Assembly (NCBI GenBank): GCA_024734495.1
Contig: JALMQS010000326.1
Location: forward strand, 789,130-853,129
DNA from: Forficula auricularia
Lineage: Eukaryota; Arthropoda; Insecta; Dermaptera; Forficulidae
Length of the DNA: 64,000 nt
Direction: 5' to 3'
Shown here: one piece after another, positions 23,401 to 38,400 of the stretch
How positions within the stretch are numbered: the first letter of the stretch is position 1
Layout: each line of letters starts with the position of its first letter
Notes under the pieces: model-generated
Databases searched by the model: none
Told to the model about the DNA's origin: nothing
What the model saw: only the letters and a program-made list of their open reading frames with translations
Program-made: the position numbers and the translations under genes

Positions 23401-26400
23401 GTTTCCGGAGGAGATGTTGAAAGATTTCGTCCTCGATGCCTATTAAGGGAAAAATCCTATATTAATTTTAAGTATAATATAAATAAATTTAGAAGAAAAT
23501 AATTTTGATTTGATTAAATAAAACTTATCCATGATTAGATAAAATAAGTTTTTCTCCAATTATAAAGTAATTATATCTTCGCCTTAGAGTGTAAACCTGC
23601 TAAATTCATTTTTTAACATATATTAATAGCGTTCGAAAGAAAAATAGATGGAGGCAGCATCGTCCAAGTAAAACTGTCACTTAAAATTACGATCCTAAGT
23701 TGTAGAAAAAAAATGTGAAAAATAGTTTCTTTCCATAACAACAATTGAAGGAGACAATAAAAGAGTGTGTGTCTTCTGCTGGAATTATAAATTTTATTTA
23801 TTTATAACGAGACTATAGTTTCATAAATTAATTCCTGTGAATCAATTTTAATAGACTGATGAAGAGGGCAAAGCCCTCGAAACTATAGTCCCGTTATAAA
23901 TAAATAAAATTTACAATTCCAGCAGAAGACACACACTCTTTTATTGTCTCCTTCAATATATAAAAATTCTGCTACTCTCGGCTCAAAAACTTTCAATTTA
24001 ACATAACAACAATATTAAATTTTGTTTATTTTTTCTCTGCCCTGTAAAATTTCCTTGTTAGTCAGCAGGTTTACACTCTTAGGCGACGATATGTAGCATA
24101 TACAGTGAAATCCCGGTACTTCGTATCCCGATAAATCGTATGAGAGTGCTGGTCTCTTGGAAAAATCTCCTTAATTCATTTAAAATAATACATTTTGGTC
24201 CCCTAAGTATAATGTATTTTTTCCTCTCCAAGTTCGACAAAACGTCTCATAATTCGTATTTTACCTTTAGGACAAATTCTTTCTCTTTTAAAATACATTG
24301 GTTAATCTGAACCCGAGCTGATTTTTTGAAAAATATTTCACCTATTTTCAAACAAAGAATCTTTAGTTTCGTATTTTACCGTTGAATTATAGGATTTCGT
24401 TTACACCGGATGTTTCCGACTCATGTCTCATCAAAATAAATTAAAACTTTAGATATATCGTATTTTTAATTTTTACCCTCGATATAATATCATAATCTCG
24501 AAGTGGCGAACATGTTGATATATCGTACTTATTTTTTGTCCCCTTGAAGATACGATATAACGGGATTCTACTGTAATACAAACTTATTAGCAAGTTTACT
24601 TTGAAAAGTGGGGTCCCGTAACTTGTACTATAAGAATATTCTAAAAATGTTTTTTGAATCAAATACATTGAAAATTTGTAAGACTTTATCAATGTTAAAT
24701 TTCATTCTCGGACTAACTTTTTTTGGAATAATATCATATTACCTATTTACAAGACCGTCCTAAATATTCGGCGCCCGTGGGCTAACAAAAATAATGCACC
24801 CCTCTTGAAAGGTTGTTTGGTTTTTTTGAATAAAAATAACTAATGAGTAAATAACTTAATAATAACAAAAAAAAAAAATATAACACCAATATAAATTACC
24901 GCCCCCAAAGGGCTTGAGACCCGTAGACCATTTTGCCCTGTCTATTTAATGAAATATAGTATACTTACTTAACTTAGCAAAATCTAGAACGCCCGAATTT
25001 ACCTCCGCTTAGAATATAGCTCGCATCTGTCCCCACTGCCTTCACGTCGCCTTTGATTTAATTCAACTGAGAATTATAATCAATATGGTCTTATCTAGCT
25101 TTCTTGATTCTTTGTCCCAATGTATAATCTTTTCAACACTTTCCCTTTTTTTAGTGGTTGAGGCTTTAAAGGTCAGGTTGATTAAGTGAAAAATTCTTTA
25201 AGGATTGATCCACCTTGATGAAATTAGAACTTTTTTCACTTCATTCTCTACGCTTTGACTTTCAATTTTAAAGTCCATTTTCTTTTTTTATTGAAACAAC
25301 ACATAATTAGTTTTTTCACTCGAGATAAAATCAATAATAAATACTGGCTTTCCAAACATACAACCGGTTCGATTTGAAACAAAGGAAGCCATCGCATTTG
25401 TAAATTAGTTTATTCTTATGAGACTGGAACTTTCTTGTTTTTTAACGTTTTTAAAATTTTAATTTTTTGTTAATGATTTCTCTAAAATTAGATTGTCCTT
25501 TTACCATATCTTTATTTTTTCTTCTAAAATCGAGAGCCTCTTAGCATGCAATTTTAAAACACACCGCGGATGCAATTCAGAAACGAGCTATCCGACCCTT
25601 CCCTCCAGTCTCGGCTAGCTGGTACATAGAAAAAGCTTTTCCGCGCTTTCCCTTTTTTATAGATACTATCATAGCACTCTGATAAGTATAATCCTCCTCC
25701 CCAAAGCTTATCACGCGATTTGGATTCAATTGGAAAAGTGCTGAACCACTTCATTAACCAAACCCTTTGTTTCCAACTTCAAGGAACTGGAACTCTCTCC
25801 CGGTCTCCGTCTTTCCCGACACTTATAATAATCTTCAAGCCTTCCAGACCCGGATGCACAGACACCTATGCCTCCACCATTTCGCTTGATCAATTTTCTT
25901 CTCTTTCTCTTCGGCAATACAAGGGTCTTTCGAGATCCATAAGGGCTGCTATTTCTTGCATTCGAATGCATTAAAAAAGAAGAAGTTTCACCCTTTTCTC
26001 ACAGGTGTCTATCTTCTGCTATTTTACATACATATGTGAATATCAAATTTAGTTAAATTTAATTAAATTTTAAATTAGAAGTTAAAACTGTGCAAGCTTT
26101 TATTTTTCGTCATGTATGTATAAATATTTTTTTAGAGTAGTGAAGATAAATTCAATTTCTAATTTTGAATGCATTTTGAAATAAAAGCGTTTTTATTAAA
26201 AATTAATTTTAATATATTTTTCTTTTATTTATTATAGTGATTGACGTTGAATGGATATATCAATCAATATTTTTATATCAAAAAAGGTGGTCCCAAACAA
26301 GGGACGAATTTCCATTACAAAACGTATTCTATAATGGAAAGTCATCCCTTGTTAGAGACCACATTTTTTTTATCTAATAAGTACTATCTTTTGGAGATGG

Positions 26401-29400
26401 ACTAATAGAATTCAATGGAAAGACAGCCAAGAGATTATGAAAACTACATATTCCAAATAGATACATTTTTTTTATTGGAACATCATTTTCATTCTTTTAA
26501 AACGTTTCGGAAGATCTTTTCTATTTTATCAGGGCTTGTGCTTTTCTGGGGCTAGAATTTGTCGGTGACATCAACAGAATTATCTGATCTCATTTTTTAA
26601 AAACCACTTTTTTGACTCAGAGGACCTTGGAAGGTCTGTAAAAATTTTATCTTCGAATTTTTTCACGAATACAAAATTTCCATTCCTATAATATCTTGTA
26701 GGCCGTGAGATGTCTCGTTAATGTTCACATTTTATTTTTTTAAAGTTTAAATTTTATTTTTTCGTATTAATACATCGAAGTGATGAAATTTTGTCATCGC
26801 AAATACGTACGTACTGAAAAATTTGAAAACAATTTGCTGTGTAGAAATTTTATTACCAGATTTCAGACAGACTCTCCAGACAAACATAGAAACCAAATTA
26901 AATTAAAACAAGTAAAAATATTAAGTAATATATTTTTAGCAAAATGTTTAAAATCAAACCTGTGGAAAAATATCATTTCATTACAAGTTGACTTTTACTT
27001 TTTTCGGAGAGGTGTTTTCCTTGACGGCCGGCCCATGCTTTTGCTTTCACATCGGGTCACAACCTCGGCGCCAGAGATTCGGGCGTGTGCCATTTGATCG
27101 AAAGCAACGTCACCGAATCCCGCGGCCTGTCTTATTATTTCACTTTCACCTATTAGTTACTTACTCATGCTGTCATAGTGGCTTATGAACTATTCTCTTT
27201 ACGAACTCTAGTGTGATTCGATTTTCTTAACAAGAATTTGTTTATTTGTCACCCAAGATGCATTTTCTCTTAGAACAAACAATCATAAATTAAGTCAACG
27301 TTAACGCCCAAAAGAGAATGTTTAGTATTCAAATCAGGACGAAAAGAGTTACAGACTTTTCAACATTCTTTTAGAATTCAATAAATTAATTTTTAATATA
27401 TATATATCGTATTATGAAAAAAAATTGTCTAAAGCTGTTAATTTTTTAAATATATTCGAAAAATTGTTTAGTTTCTACGTATTATTTTATATTTTATATT
27501 AGATTAAATTAAAAAGATTTTGATTTGGCGAGAGTAGCCGATTTGTTGTTCATAAAGAGAAATTAAAGAAGTTGAACTATGCTTGATGCAAATAATCATA
27601 TCCATATATGTAACGTGTACAATTTTTATATACGTATATATATATATAATTTGTTAGAGACTATAGTTTTGAAGGTCTGGCATTCATCATTACTCCTTTT
27701 AATTACAAATATTTTAATTTTTCTATTATAGGTTCAAAAACACAATTGGATTTAGGTAAATTCGGTTTGTTGTAATAGTAAACACGTGATTCAGGTATTC
27801 GTTTATTGAGTGACCTGCTTAGTTACTCTTACGATAAAATGAATTTATATTATTAATTTACCATACAGGGTATGGTCAGTTACTTTACCATACAGGGTAT
27901 GATCAAGTATTGTTGTAATCGTGCAAGAAAAAAGTGTTTTTTTTTTGCTTCTTTTTTTTCGAAATATCTCAAAAAAGATTGAAACTATTTTGATTAAAAA
28001 AATTGGGCGAAACCATGGCATTTCGGTCTATAAAAACTCCCTAAAAAGTGAACATCAAAAAAATTATATTTTTCGAGATAATACCATAATTGTTTTGTCA
28101 AAATGTCTGTTAGTCTGTTAGTACGTGCGTTGCCAAATTTTTGTGAACGAGCTAGCTCAAAAACTAGTGTGAATATCAAAACCAAATTTCACATATAGTT
28201 TTGGTTCATTAAGATTAAGAGCTGATTGGATTTTGGTGCATAAGGACCCAAAATTAAGGGGTGGGGAAGGGGGGTTAAGAATTAAAAATCTAGGCCATTT
28301 GAGAAAACTAAAGCAAATTTTGTATACATAATCCGTGGGCCCCCAGAATTCTAAAAATGCAAAAACTAACCCCCCAAAATGGGAGGGTGGGGTGTAGGGT
28401 CAATAAATGAAAATATAGGCCCTTGTACCAAACTCTACCAAATTTTGAATACATAATCAGTAGGCCCCCAGAAGATTAAAAATAAAAAACTAACCACCCG
28501 AAATGGGGAGGGGGGGGGAACGAAAATATAGGTCTATGAACCAAATTAAACTAAATTTTGTATACATAATCAGTGTCCCAGAAAACTAAAAAGTGGATGG
28601 CCACATCTGAACGCGTCAATTTATTTTATAGGTATTGGATTTAAATTGGGTATTTGAACCTATGAGAAATAATAGATAAAATATTTCTAATTAAAAATAG
28701 TAATGATAAATGTCAAACCTTCGACACTATAGTCTCTAACAAATAAATTATATATGGTAAATTATCTATTCAATAATTGGGACCAGCTGGTTTAAATATG
28801 AAAACTTGGACATAGAACCTTCTTTCGACTATGTGTAGAAAAGATCTTATGAAATATTTATTTTGATACTTTTTTTGTTTGGATGATTTAAATGTTTTCC
28901 AAATGGTAAAAGCGAATTTAATTAAGATTAACAAACACACAATTTTTTTAAACTTTATTAGATTTTCAATATAGATTCAGTGGGAATAGTAAATCAAAAA
29001 AGAAAATTTCAATTGAAAATAATTATCAAATTCTAATGAGGTTAATCTATATAAACTTTAAATATAAAATAAAATAAAAGCTTATAATAAGATTGAAGTA
29101 ATTTTTGAAAACGGACTGATAAGTGAATTGAGTGGATATTGATGAGGCAGTCCAAAATTCAACAAAAGAAGATAATTTAAACTATCGTTTTATTAATAAA
29201 CTGACGTTTTAGAGGCTTATTTCCTCCTTCTTCAGGATTTTGAAAGGTCAGTGAAGGAAATCCAGTGGGGAATGTCACCCTGGATTTCCTTCACCTTTCA
29301 AACCCCTGAAGAAGTAGGGAATAAGCCTCCGAAACGTCGGTTTATGAATTAAAAGATAGTTTAAATTATCTTATTTTTTTGAATTTGGACTACCTCATCA

Positions 29401-32400
29401 ATATCCTCTCATAATTCTTTTATTTAATAAAATTATTTTAAGCCTATTGTAATGATATTCTAGAGTGAAACGAATAAGAAATACGAAACTCATAATTTTA
29501 ATAAAATATAGCTTAATATGGATTCTTTTTAATTTTCATATTTTTTGAAAATCTCTAATCTAATAACTTAAGAAAACTATTTTTTCTCTTCAAATAAATT
29601 TGTTAAAGTAAATGATTAATTTAATCCAAAATCCAGTATATTTTTATCATCAATTAAAATAAAAAAATAGGCAAAAGAATTTTTCATTCGAGATTTTCGT
29701 AAAATTTTAGAATGTTAACTTGAAATTTTGTGAAAGTTTTTTACCTTCCGCCTCCCCTAGAAGGAACTACTTCGTTCACTTCAGGAACTGGACTAGTGGT
29801 ACGTTCGATGTTCGTATATCGTTTACGGTCGTCGGCTCCTGCTTCCGAACCTTGGCTACTTTGTCGAGATCTGAAAGAGAATTGAATAAATTTATCATTT
29901 AGTTAATATATTTCTAATACTTAATGCTGCCCTTCTCAAGTATTATTTATTTCTCAAGAGTCAATTATGATTATTTTACAATTATTCAGGTACTTAGTGG
30001 CCAAAAATGAAAAACATTGAAGGAATAAGATAGGGTAAAACATTAAAATATTTGTAAATTTTTCTTGAGTTTACAATAATATTAAATAAATCTAAATACC
30101 AGTATCCACAATCGAAGAGATCAAAATAAATTTTACGTAAAATTATTAACCGAAAAAGGAGGAGGTTCTCAATTCGACTGATTTTTTTTTCTGTCTATCT
30201 TATCTGATATCTTCGCCAATTGTGAACCGATTTTGATGATTTTTTTTGCATGGGTTCAGTCTAGTTTCCGATTGGTCCGTTTTTTTTCATCGGTATTGGA
30301 CCTTTTATGCTATGTATAATTAAAGTTTTGAGTATCTTTTTTTTTTGAAAATAGTTGGTACTTTTTTTTAAAAAAATCAGCTCGGGTTCAGATTAACCAA
30401 GATGTATTTTAAAAGAGAAAGAATTCAATCAATCTTTTTCGGACAAATTCTAAGATTTTAGTAGAAATATTATTAAATTGCGATATCAGAGGGGATTCAT
30501 CCCCCCAGGAGTCGAACCTGAGAACTAACACTCTATCCGGGCAGTCAGCTATGTTTGTTCAGGCATAACTTCTTTGTTTATGAACCGATTTGAATGATTC
30601 TTCCTTTCTTCCTGCATTTGGATCAGTATAGCTCCAAGATAGTCAATATACCTAACTATTTATTTATTTATTTTATGTATGTTCAGCAAGAACTTTTTGC
30701 GATGTCGACCGATTTCGATGATTCTTTTTTTATTGGAAAGGGAGTACCTTAGGGGTAGTCCCATATTAATTTGGTCAAGTTCTGATGATATGATCAATGA
30801 CGAAATAACGTAAATCTCCAATTCTTAAGAGCAAATAAGCGAAATTATAGTAAATAAAATCTTTTATAAAAAAAATCTTAAAACATTCATTTAAAACCCG
30901 CAAACGTTTCGAGAGAATTTCTATATTTATTGATTGAATTTTATTATCATTTTCTGATTCATTCGACCAACGCTTTCTCTTACGAGATGCATGCAAGGTA
31001 TTATATTAATTCACTATTAATAACATCACTAAAAAGAGAAAAATAAAAATAATTTTTATAAAAAAAAATAAAACCAACTTCAAAAAAATTAAATGCAACA
31101 AATAAAATAATAATAACTCAAAAATCAAATCAAATGCACTAAAAGGTATAAAATAATTATTTAATTTAGTTACAAATAAACGACGAAATTTTAACATGAA
31201 ATCACTTTTTGAAGTCGGTGCTAAACAAACTATATAAGCGAGCGTACCCGCCAAACGTACTAAGTAAGATCCGTCGAGTTCAATTCATAAAATGTATATG
31301 TTTGGCACCGACTTCAAAAAGTGATTTCATGTTAATATTTCATCGTTTAATTGTAACTAAATGAGATAATTATTTTATACCTTTTAGTGCATTTTATTTG
31401 ATTTTTGAGTTCTTATTAATTTAGTTGTTGCATTTAATTTTTTTGAAGTCGGTTTTATTTTTTTTTTTTTTTTATAAAAATTATTTTTATTATTTATACT
31501 TTTCTTCGAATTTTTCAAACTGATGTGAAAACTTTTTTAGACTAACTTAATTTTTGTTGACGAACGGTTTAAGCTAGTACTTTATCATTACAAACTTCTT
31601 ATCTGTATTTTAGGTTAAAAATAAATGTGTCTTATGTGTAATTTCAGCTCATTTGTAACAATTCTTTGAAAGTTCATATGTCGATTTTATTTTGATTTTG
31701 ATTTTATGCACTTTTCAACTAGAAAGCCCAAAGTCGAATCAGCTATTTGCTGGGAAGTGTGTTGACACCAAAAAGAACTTTTTATAAAATTTTCGGTTCT
31801 TTGAATTACGTAGTTATCGGAATCAAGACAGAAAAATAATCTTTGTTCCTCCATGTTTTTTTCTCATTTCTAATATTTTCATTATAGGCCAGCAGATATC
31901 ACTCACTCTGCGAGCCGCCTATTAAGAAAAGAACTTGATATTAATATTTTTTGTAATTTTATATAGATATGAAATGTGAAAAAAACGAGGGTAATTGTTA
32001 ATTTAAATTTATTACATTTTTTTTTTAATTTCTTATTATGAAATTCTAATTCTATTATGGTAGTTCTTTCACAAATGCAAAAGTCTTCAAAACTTGGAAT
32101 ATATGTAAACATAATAAACACACTGTTAAAATTTGAAGACAATTTATCACACCAAACATAAAATAATTGCAATTAAAAATGGAATTTTTGTGCATATGGG
32201 AAAGGGTGGGAAAATGATCATTATTTTATTTTTTTTCATTTTAGGACTTTCACCATCTTGATGAAAAACTAATATTTGTTAGAATAATATATTCGGAGTA
32301 ACTTAAAAAAAAAATTGAAATTATTTAACTCGTAGTTTTGATAAAAAATAAAAAAAAACTACATATTGCGATAATTTTTAGTAGAGGGGATATAAGAACA

Positions 32401-35400
32401 GTCACTTGGAAACGATCCGGCAACGTTGTAACGAGTAATATGGAGGAATAAAAGAAAAAGGCACGAAAATATGAAATAATTAAAAAATTTTAAACAAAAT
32501 ACTTAGAAACTTTAGTGGATAATAATTATTGGCATAAAATAAGATGAAAAAATGGTGGGAGAAGTACAGTCACGTTAAAAAAACATAGCCTAAAATTTTA
32601 GTACCGTTCATATGTATAGAGTGGTTACGAGGCTAAAACTTTTTGTGTGGATTGTCGCGAAAGAACTACCTTAATATAAAAAGTAATTAATTTTTTATAA
32701 GATATATCCACTATGATATACAGGAAATTGAATCATCTTGAGATTTCAGCATTAAGGAAGAGTTATTTTAATCGAAAAACTTACTTTCCCCGATCGGATC
32801 CACCTCGAGAATTTGCCCCTCCGGCAGCCGAAGAACTCTCCGTTGGTAAATATCGTCTGCTGGATGGTGTAGTGCTGGTTGTCGAAGGCGCAGGGGCGTC
32901 CGCGGCATCCTCTTCATCTTCATAATAATACACGTATTCGTATTCATAATCCTGACCGTTAGGACCTTTTTTAATTTCAATGCGAGATTGCTGATTGCCA
33001 GCTCCAGCAGGAACTAATACCTATTCATTTAAAATGGAAATTATTTTTATTAAATGAAAGTGGTTTTTGATGCAAATACACATAATATATTGATTATATT
33101 TTCAATTAACTTTAATTAAATTCAATATATAATCATTTTTTTTAATTAACCCAACCCATGCACTTTTTTCTTTTTAAACATATCTTTATTTTTCTTTTAA
33201 TATACATATTACATTTTTTATATTAAAAAAAGAAAAATTAATACTTTTAATTATTTTTAGGTGAACATAACTTATTATTAAAAAAATATAATAATATTAA
33301 TCCCTAACGTGAACTTTCTTTAAGAATTCTTTGAATTTTTAATCGCGTCGAAAAATTTACTAACATTTGGGTATTTCGCAAAAGTTTTCGTGATAAATAA
33401 TTGCCATTTTTTGAGGACTCACTTTTTGATTTCGTGTGTATATTAGACACTTTTTGATTTTTTCCCCAATAACCGGGACAATTGATAAACTAGCCGGACC
33501 AAATCTTTTAACCGGGACAGCCCCGATAAAATTCTACTTCTATTATTAAAAATTGTCAATCTTATTAACTACATATTTAGAAATAACTTTTTATAGGATA
33601 ATAATTATCAAAGAACATAACATTTTTAATAAATCCATTATTATGTTAATCAAACATTGTGTATTCATTAATACTTAATTTTAATTAATTAGATAGTACC
33701 AGAGAAATATATTTTCTTTTCTTTGAGAATAAACATTTTTATTTTTTCCAAAATATATACCATATTTTTAATATCTTCTCGAATGGTCAAATATTCCTTG
33801 AAAGTAAGTTAATTAGTTATTTAGGTATTTCGTCATTAATACAAAACTATTTCCGATGTTTTTCTAAATTTATTATTAGCTTAACCTTCAACAACTTGAT
33901 GAAAGTTAATTATATATTTTTTTTTCTAAATTAGAAACATTTAAACAAAGCACATAAAATATAATAATAGTGCTTTCCCCGAGGAAAAAATTTCAATTCC
34001 CAATACAATGTTCAGACAAATTGGTTAACCATTATTTTTCGAAACAATTGAGCAAGTAAGGAAATGTGAATGCTATTAAAATTGACCTTGTCGGCGAAGG
34101 GACTATCAACGAAGTCTACGTCGTCTTTATTCCCGTGACTCTTTCCTTTCAGAAGGTTGACAGGAACAACTTCGAAATTGTTCTTCTTTGCAGATTCACT
34201 AAAAAAAGAAAAAAAAATATATATAAAAATCTCACTTAAATTTCTTAACGATATTTATTTGTATAAATTATTAAAACTCTTACGTATAATGAAAATTGAT
34301 TTTTATTCAAATATTAATTATTATTTAAGTATTTCTTTATTATGATATTTATTTGTATGTTGATTTTTAATAACATAATTAGATGATAATAGAAAAGAAT
34401 AGCTTTGTCACAAAATGAGGTTTGTCTAAATCCGCTATTGGGAGAATATTTTGCTAGGGCTGGATAGTGAAGAGAACCCCTCACTATTCTATACAGATAC
34501 TCTTTAGAATCCTATGGGACAATTGGTACCGGCAGCTTGATGGATGGCATGGAGGATAAAAAATTTCATTAGTATCCCTAAAATAGCGTCAGCAGGACCA
34601 ATGTTACCTCTGGAAAATAGTAGGGTTATAAAGTTCACAAGGAAAATAAATATAATTCTCAATATAAATTTATTTATATTTAAAAAAAAGATAAACTACA
34701 GTTTAAGAGTTTTTTTTAATAGTAAAAATAAGGGACCGTCCATAAATTACGCCACTCATTAATTAGGGGGGTTCTCAGATTTGTGAAAAATTATGACAGG
34801 CGGCCCAAGGATCTTAAAAATTGTGATGTCACAAAAGTAAAATTAAAAAATTTAAAAAATTATAGCTTAAAAAAGTGATAGTGTGACGACACAATACATG
34901 ATGTGACACAGTGTGTGTAGGGGGGAGGGGGGCTAAAAGGCTTGAAATTCGTGTGACATAAAATATGCATGGCCCCTAAGTTATGTTTGATTTTTTTGGA
35001 AGATGCCTATCGAGAATTATATAGTATATATTTAATTGAAAGGCGAACATTAGGATGGACAATAAATTTGTGGGTTATATTGTTTTATGTCTAAACAGTG
35101 ATTATTTAAATTGTTTTTATAAGTTTATCGACCTATTTTGTAGTCATAAAATATCAAATTAAAATAATTTAAAATTAAAATTGATTAATTACCTTTCTGG
35201 CATTTTACTGGGAAGAAGTGATATATCTTCAGGTCCGGCATGAAATTTAGGGTTTTGTACTCCGGTTTCTGACTCTGCTGTAAACTCAGCATTTAAATTA
35301 TCTTGTTGTTTCTCTTTTAGTACTAATTTTTTAGTTCCTTCAGGCAGTGAAGTGGCTTTCTTTGTGGACATAATTTTGAGTTCATCTTCCGATGCCTAGA

Positions 35401-38400
35401 AGCAACAAAAATACATTATTTATTTGACTGCCTGTGTTTTTAAATTAATTACAACATAAAAAAATATATTTTTTTTATATTTGGAATATGGAACATGTTT
35501 TAAAAGATTTCTCTTTGATAAAAAATTTTTGTTGTTATATACTCTTCAAGTTCTTCGTAAAATTATATTTCACTCCATTAGATTATTGGACCGGAAAGAA
35601 AGTAAACTATTAGATCGCTATTTTATATACTTACTCTTTATTTAAAACTTAATTTTTTGAAATAAATTCAGGAATAAAGTCTGATTAAATCTTTAAGTGA
35701 TGTTGATATATTGGCTCTAGTGGTATTGCATGCTCCCACAAAAATTAACCGAGGAGATATCAAGAAGAAGAAGTTATTATAAACGCAGATTCTATACTCA
35801 TTATTGGTATTCGGGAATTGCCAGTATAAAAATAAATTGTCAATATAATCTAGACTTTGAAAAAAAAAATTCACCTAGTGCCACTACACAGCTTCTTTTA
35901 ATATATTTTTACTCGCTATACAAATCCCTGGCAAGCTTCCCCTGAAATTTTTTTTGCTAATTGTGTTTAAAAATGTTTGAAACGGGAAGAAAGATAATTT
36001 TTTAACATTTTTTGTTCTTTTTGTATTTCTCTCTGGATTCCGATATCAACGATAATTCAAGAAAGAAAAGGTGAGTTATAAAAATTTCGTATTGAAGGTA
36101 TAATATTTGTATTTCCAACACGGAGAGCTGATTAGAATTTAGGCCCTTTAGCTTTTGAACTTCCGGTTTATAAATGCAGAAAATATTGTTTTTTGAATGA
36201 TTTTGAGATTTTAAGGTGTTGTCATCATAAAAATACTATTCAATTTCAAACATACATTTTATTAATAATTTCAGCATTTATTTTAAAACCCAATAATAGT
36301 TTAAGATACATAATTTTTATATATTAAAATTGATTAAGAGTTTGATTAATCTCAAGATAATTTTTATTTTTTAAGTTAAAACTCTGAGTTGAGTTATCGA
36401 ATGAAACGGAAATGAAGAGAAAAAGATAAAAAGCGTACAAGATTTTATTTTATTTTATTCGATATACGGGAGTTATCCCAGTTACAATTTACACTTTTAT
36501 ACAAAGAGTACCTGGCCACCTATCAGTAACTTTTTGCTTCAGTAAAAGCTATATATTAACTTAAAATATATCGTTGATATATAGTAGAAGTAAGAGAGGT
36601 CCCAATTGAGCGTCCTGGGGGACTCCTGAAGGAACATCAATCACTTCAGAGGTGGAGTCATTTTTTCATAATTTTGACTGTTTGCTTTCGATCTAATAAA
36701 TAGGTTTTGAACCAATTAAGTAATTTACCTGTAACTCCATATTTTTCTATTTTGTCAAGTATTAAGTTAATATTAATTCTGTCAAATGCTTTACTAAAAT
36801 CAGTGTAGATAACGTCGACACGGGATGACTGTGTAAGAGCATTTAGTAAATATTGTTCTAATAAAAGAAGACTTACACAGTAAGAGCATTTAGTAAATAT
36901 TGTTCTAATAAAAGAAGGTTTGTTGTTGTTGATTTACCAGTAACAAATCCATATTGTTGAGGGATAATATACTTAGTTATAGCCAATAGTTTGTCACGGA
37001 TTATATTTTCAAATAATTTTGGAATAGTTGATTGAATACATAGATTGAGGGAGATAGACAGAGAGAGCAGAGTTCCTTATTTATTACAATGGCAAATACG
37101 AGGGTGTACCAAACCTTGAAAAAGTTTTTCCCCAATTTTAGATTTAAATTCGATATAATTACTTTTATAATTACTAATTTAAAATTAAATATTATTAAAT
37201 TGTAATGAAAAATAATTAACAAATATCACTAAACCTAAAAATTCGAACTTTTGTTCTTTTCATATATAATCTACCTGTTTGTCTGCAAGAAGACCAGCAT
37301 CTGCTTTAATTTCCACTCTGATGGGGCCGTCATCTTCACTCGAATGCTGAGACATGCTTGTTACTACTTTATATTCAACATTGCTTGAATTTCTCTAAAA
37401 TATAATAATTTTTGGTCATATCTATGAAAATAGCAGTTAACAAATTATTTTATATTATTGAAAAAAAATTTAGCAAGAATTTATTGTAAAAATATTGTAA
37501 AGGAATACTAAAAATTAGGCTGTTTGTAAAATTATCAATAATTTTTTTAAAAAATACATGAAGATTAGCACTAAACCTGCATTTTTAAGAGTTAATCTTT
37601 CAGTCTGCCTCGCAGCTAGTGTTTTATAAAACAATTTTACAATAGGTACTATACTATATATAATTAAAATTTTATATATAAATAATATACCATTTTAAAC
37701 CGAAGTGTTTAAATTTTAATTAATATAATTTATTTTAGAATTTTATAACAAAGTCATGAAAAGTGAAAAAGCATTTCAAAACTGGAAATTTTTTTACCTC
37801 ATTCTCGACTGCTTCACGTTTTACGTGTTTCACTTTAAGACTTGCAGCATATTCAGCTTCTTCAGCTTCTAAAGCAACTGGCGGATCACGCCCGGGGATC
37901 TTATGTGATGTCGCAAATTCAGGCTCTGTGAAGAAATTGATCATATCAGTTTTATGATACTATTTAAATTTTAAAGACATTATCTTAATTTTTAAATGAA
38001 ATGATTGTGTGTAAATTATATGATTGTTTTATATATTTTAATTTAATATGTTAGTTATAAAATGAAACAAAAAATAATTATTATTATACTTTATAATTGA
38101 TATACCTAACTTATTTAATTGAATATTATATATTTTGCATTAATAAAATATATATGTAGTATCTACAATGTACATAATAATAATAAGAAAAAAATAGTTA
38201 TTTTATGAATAAGCGTTCACAGTTAAAGTAAATCTATTCCAACAATGATAATTCATAGCACTGTGACTAAGTGAAATAACAATGTTGAAGTTGTGCTTTT
38301 TTCTCAAAGAGGTCTACATTTATTTTTTATTTATTAATGCTATTGACCGTGTTATTTTCTGATAACTTAACAGAATAAACTGATACCTAAAAATGTCGGG

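Noticed and set aside
28290..28590. CRISPR-like array
   Set aside because: Three decayed units of about 110 bp without short identical repeats or unique spacers, in a eukaryotic window.
32713..32980. Open frames on both strands over exon 7
   Set aside because: Neither is in the phase that joins exons 6 and 8; they are shadows of the true exon frame.
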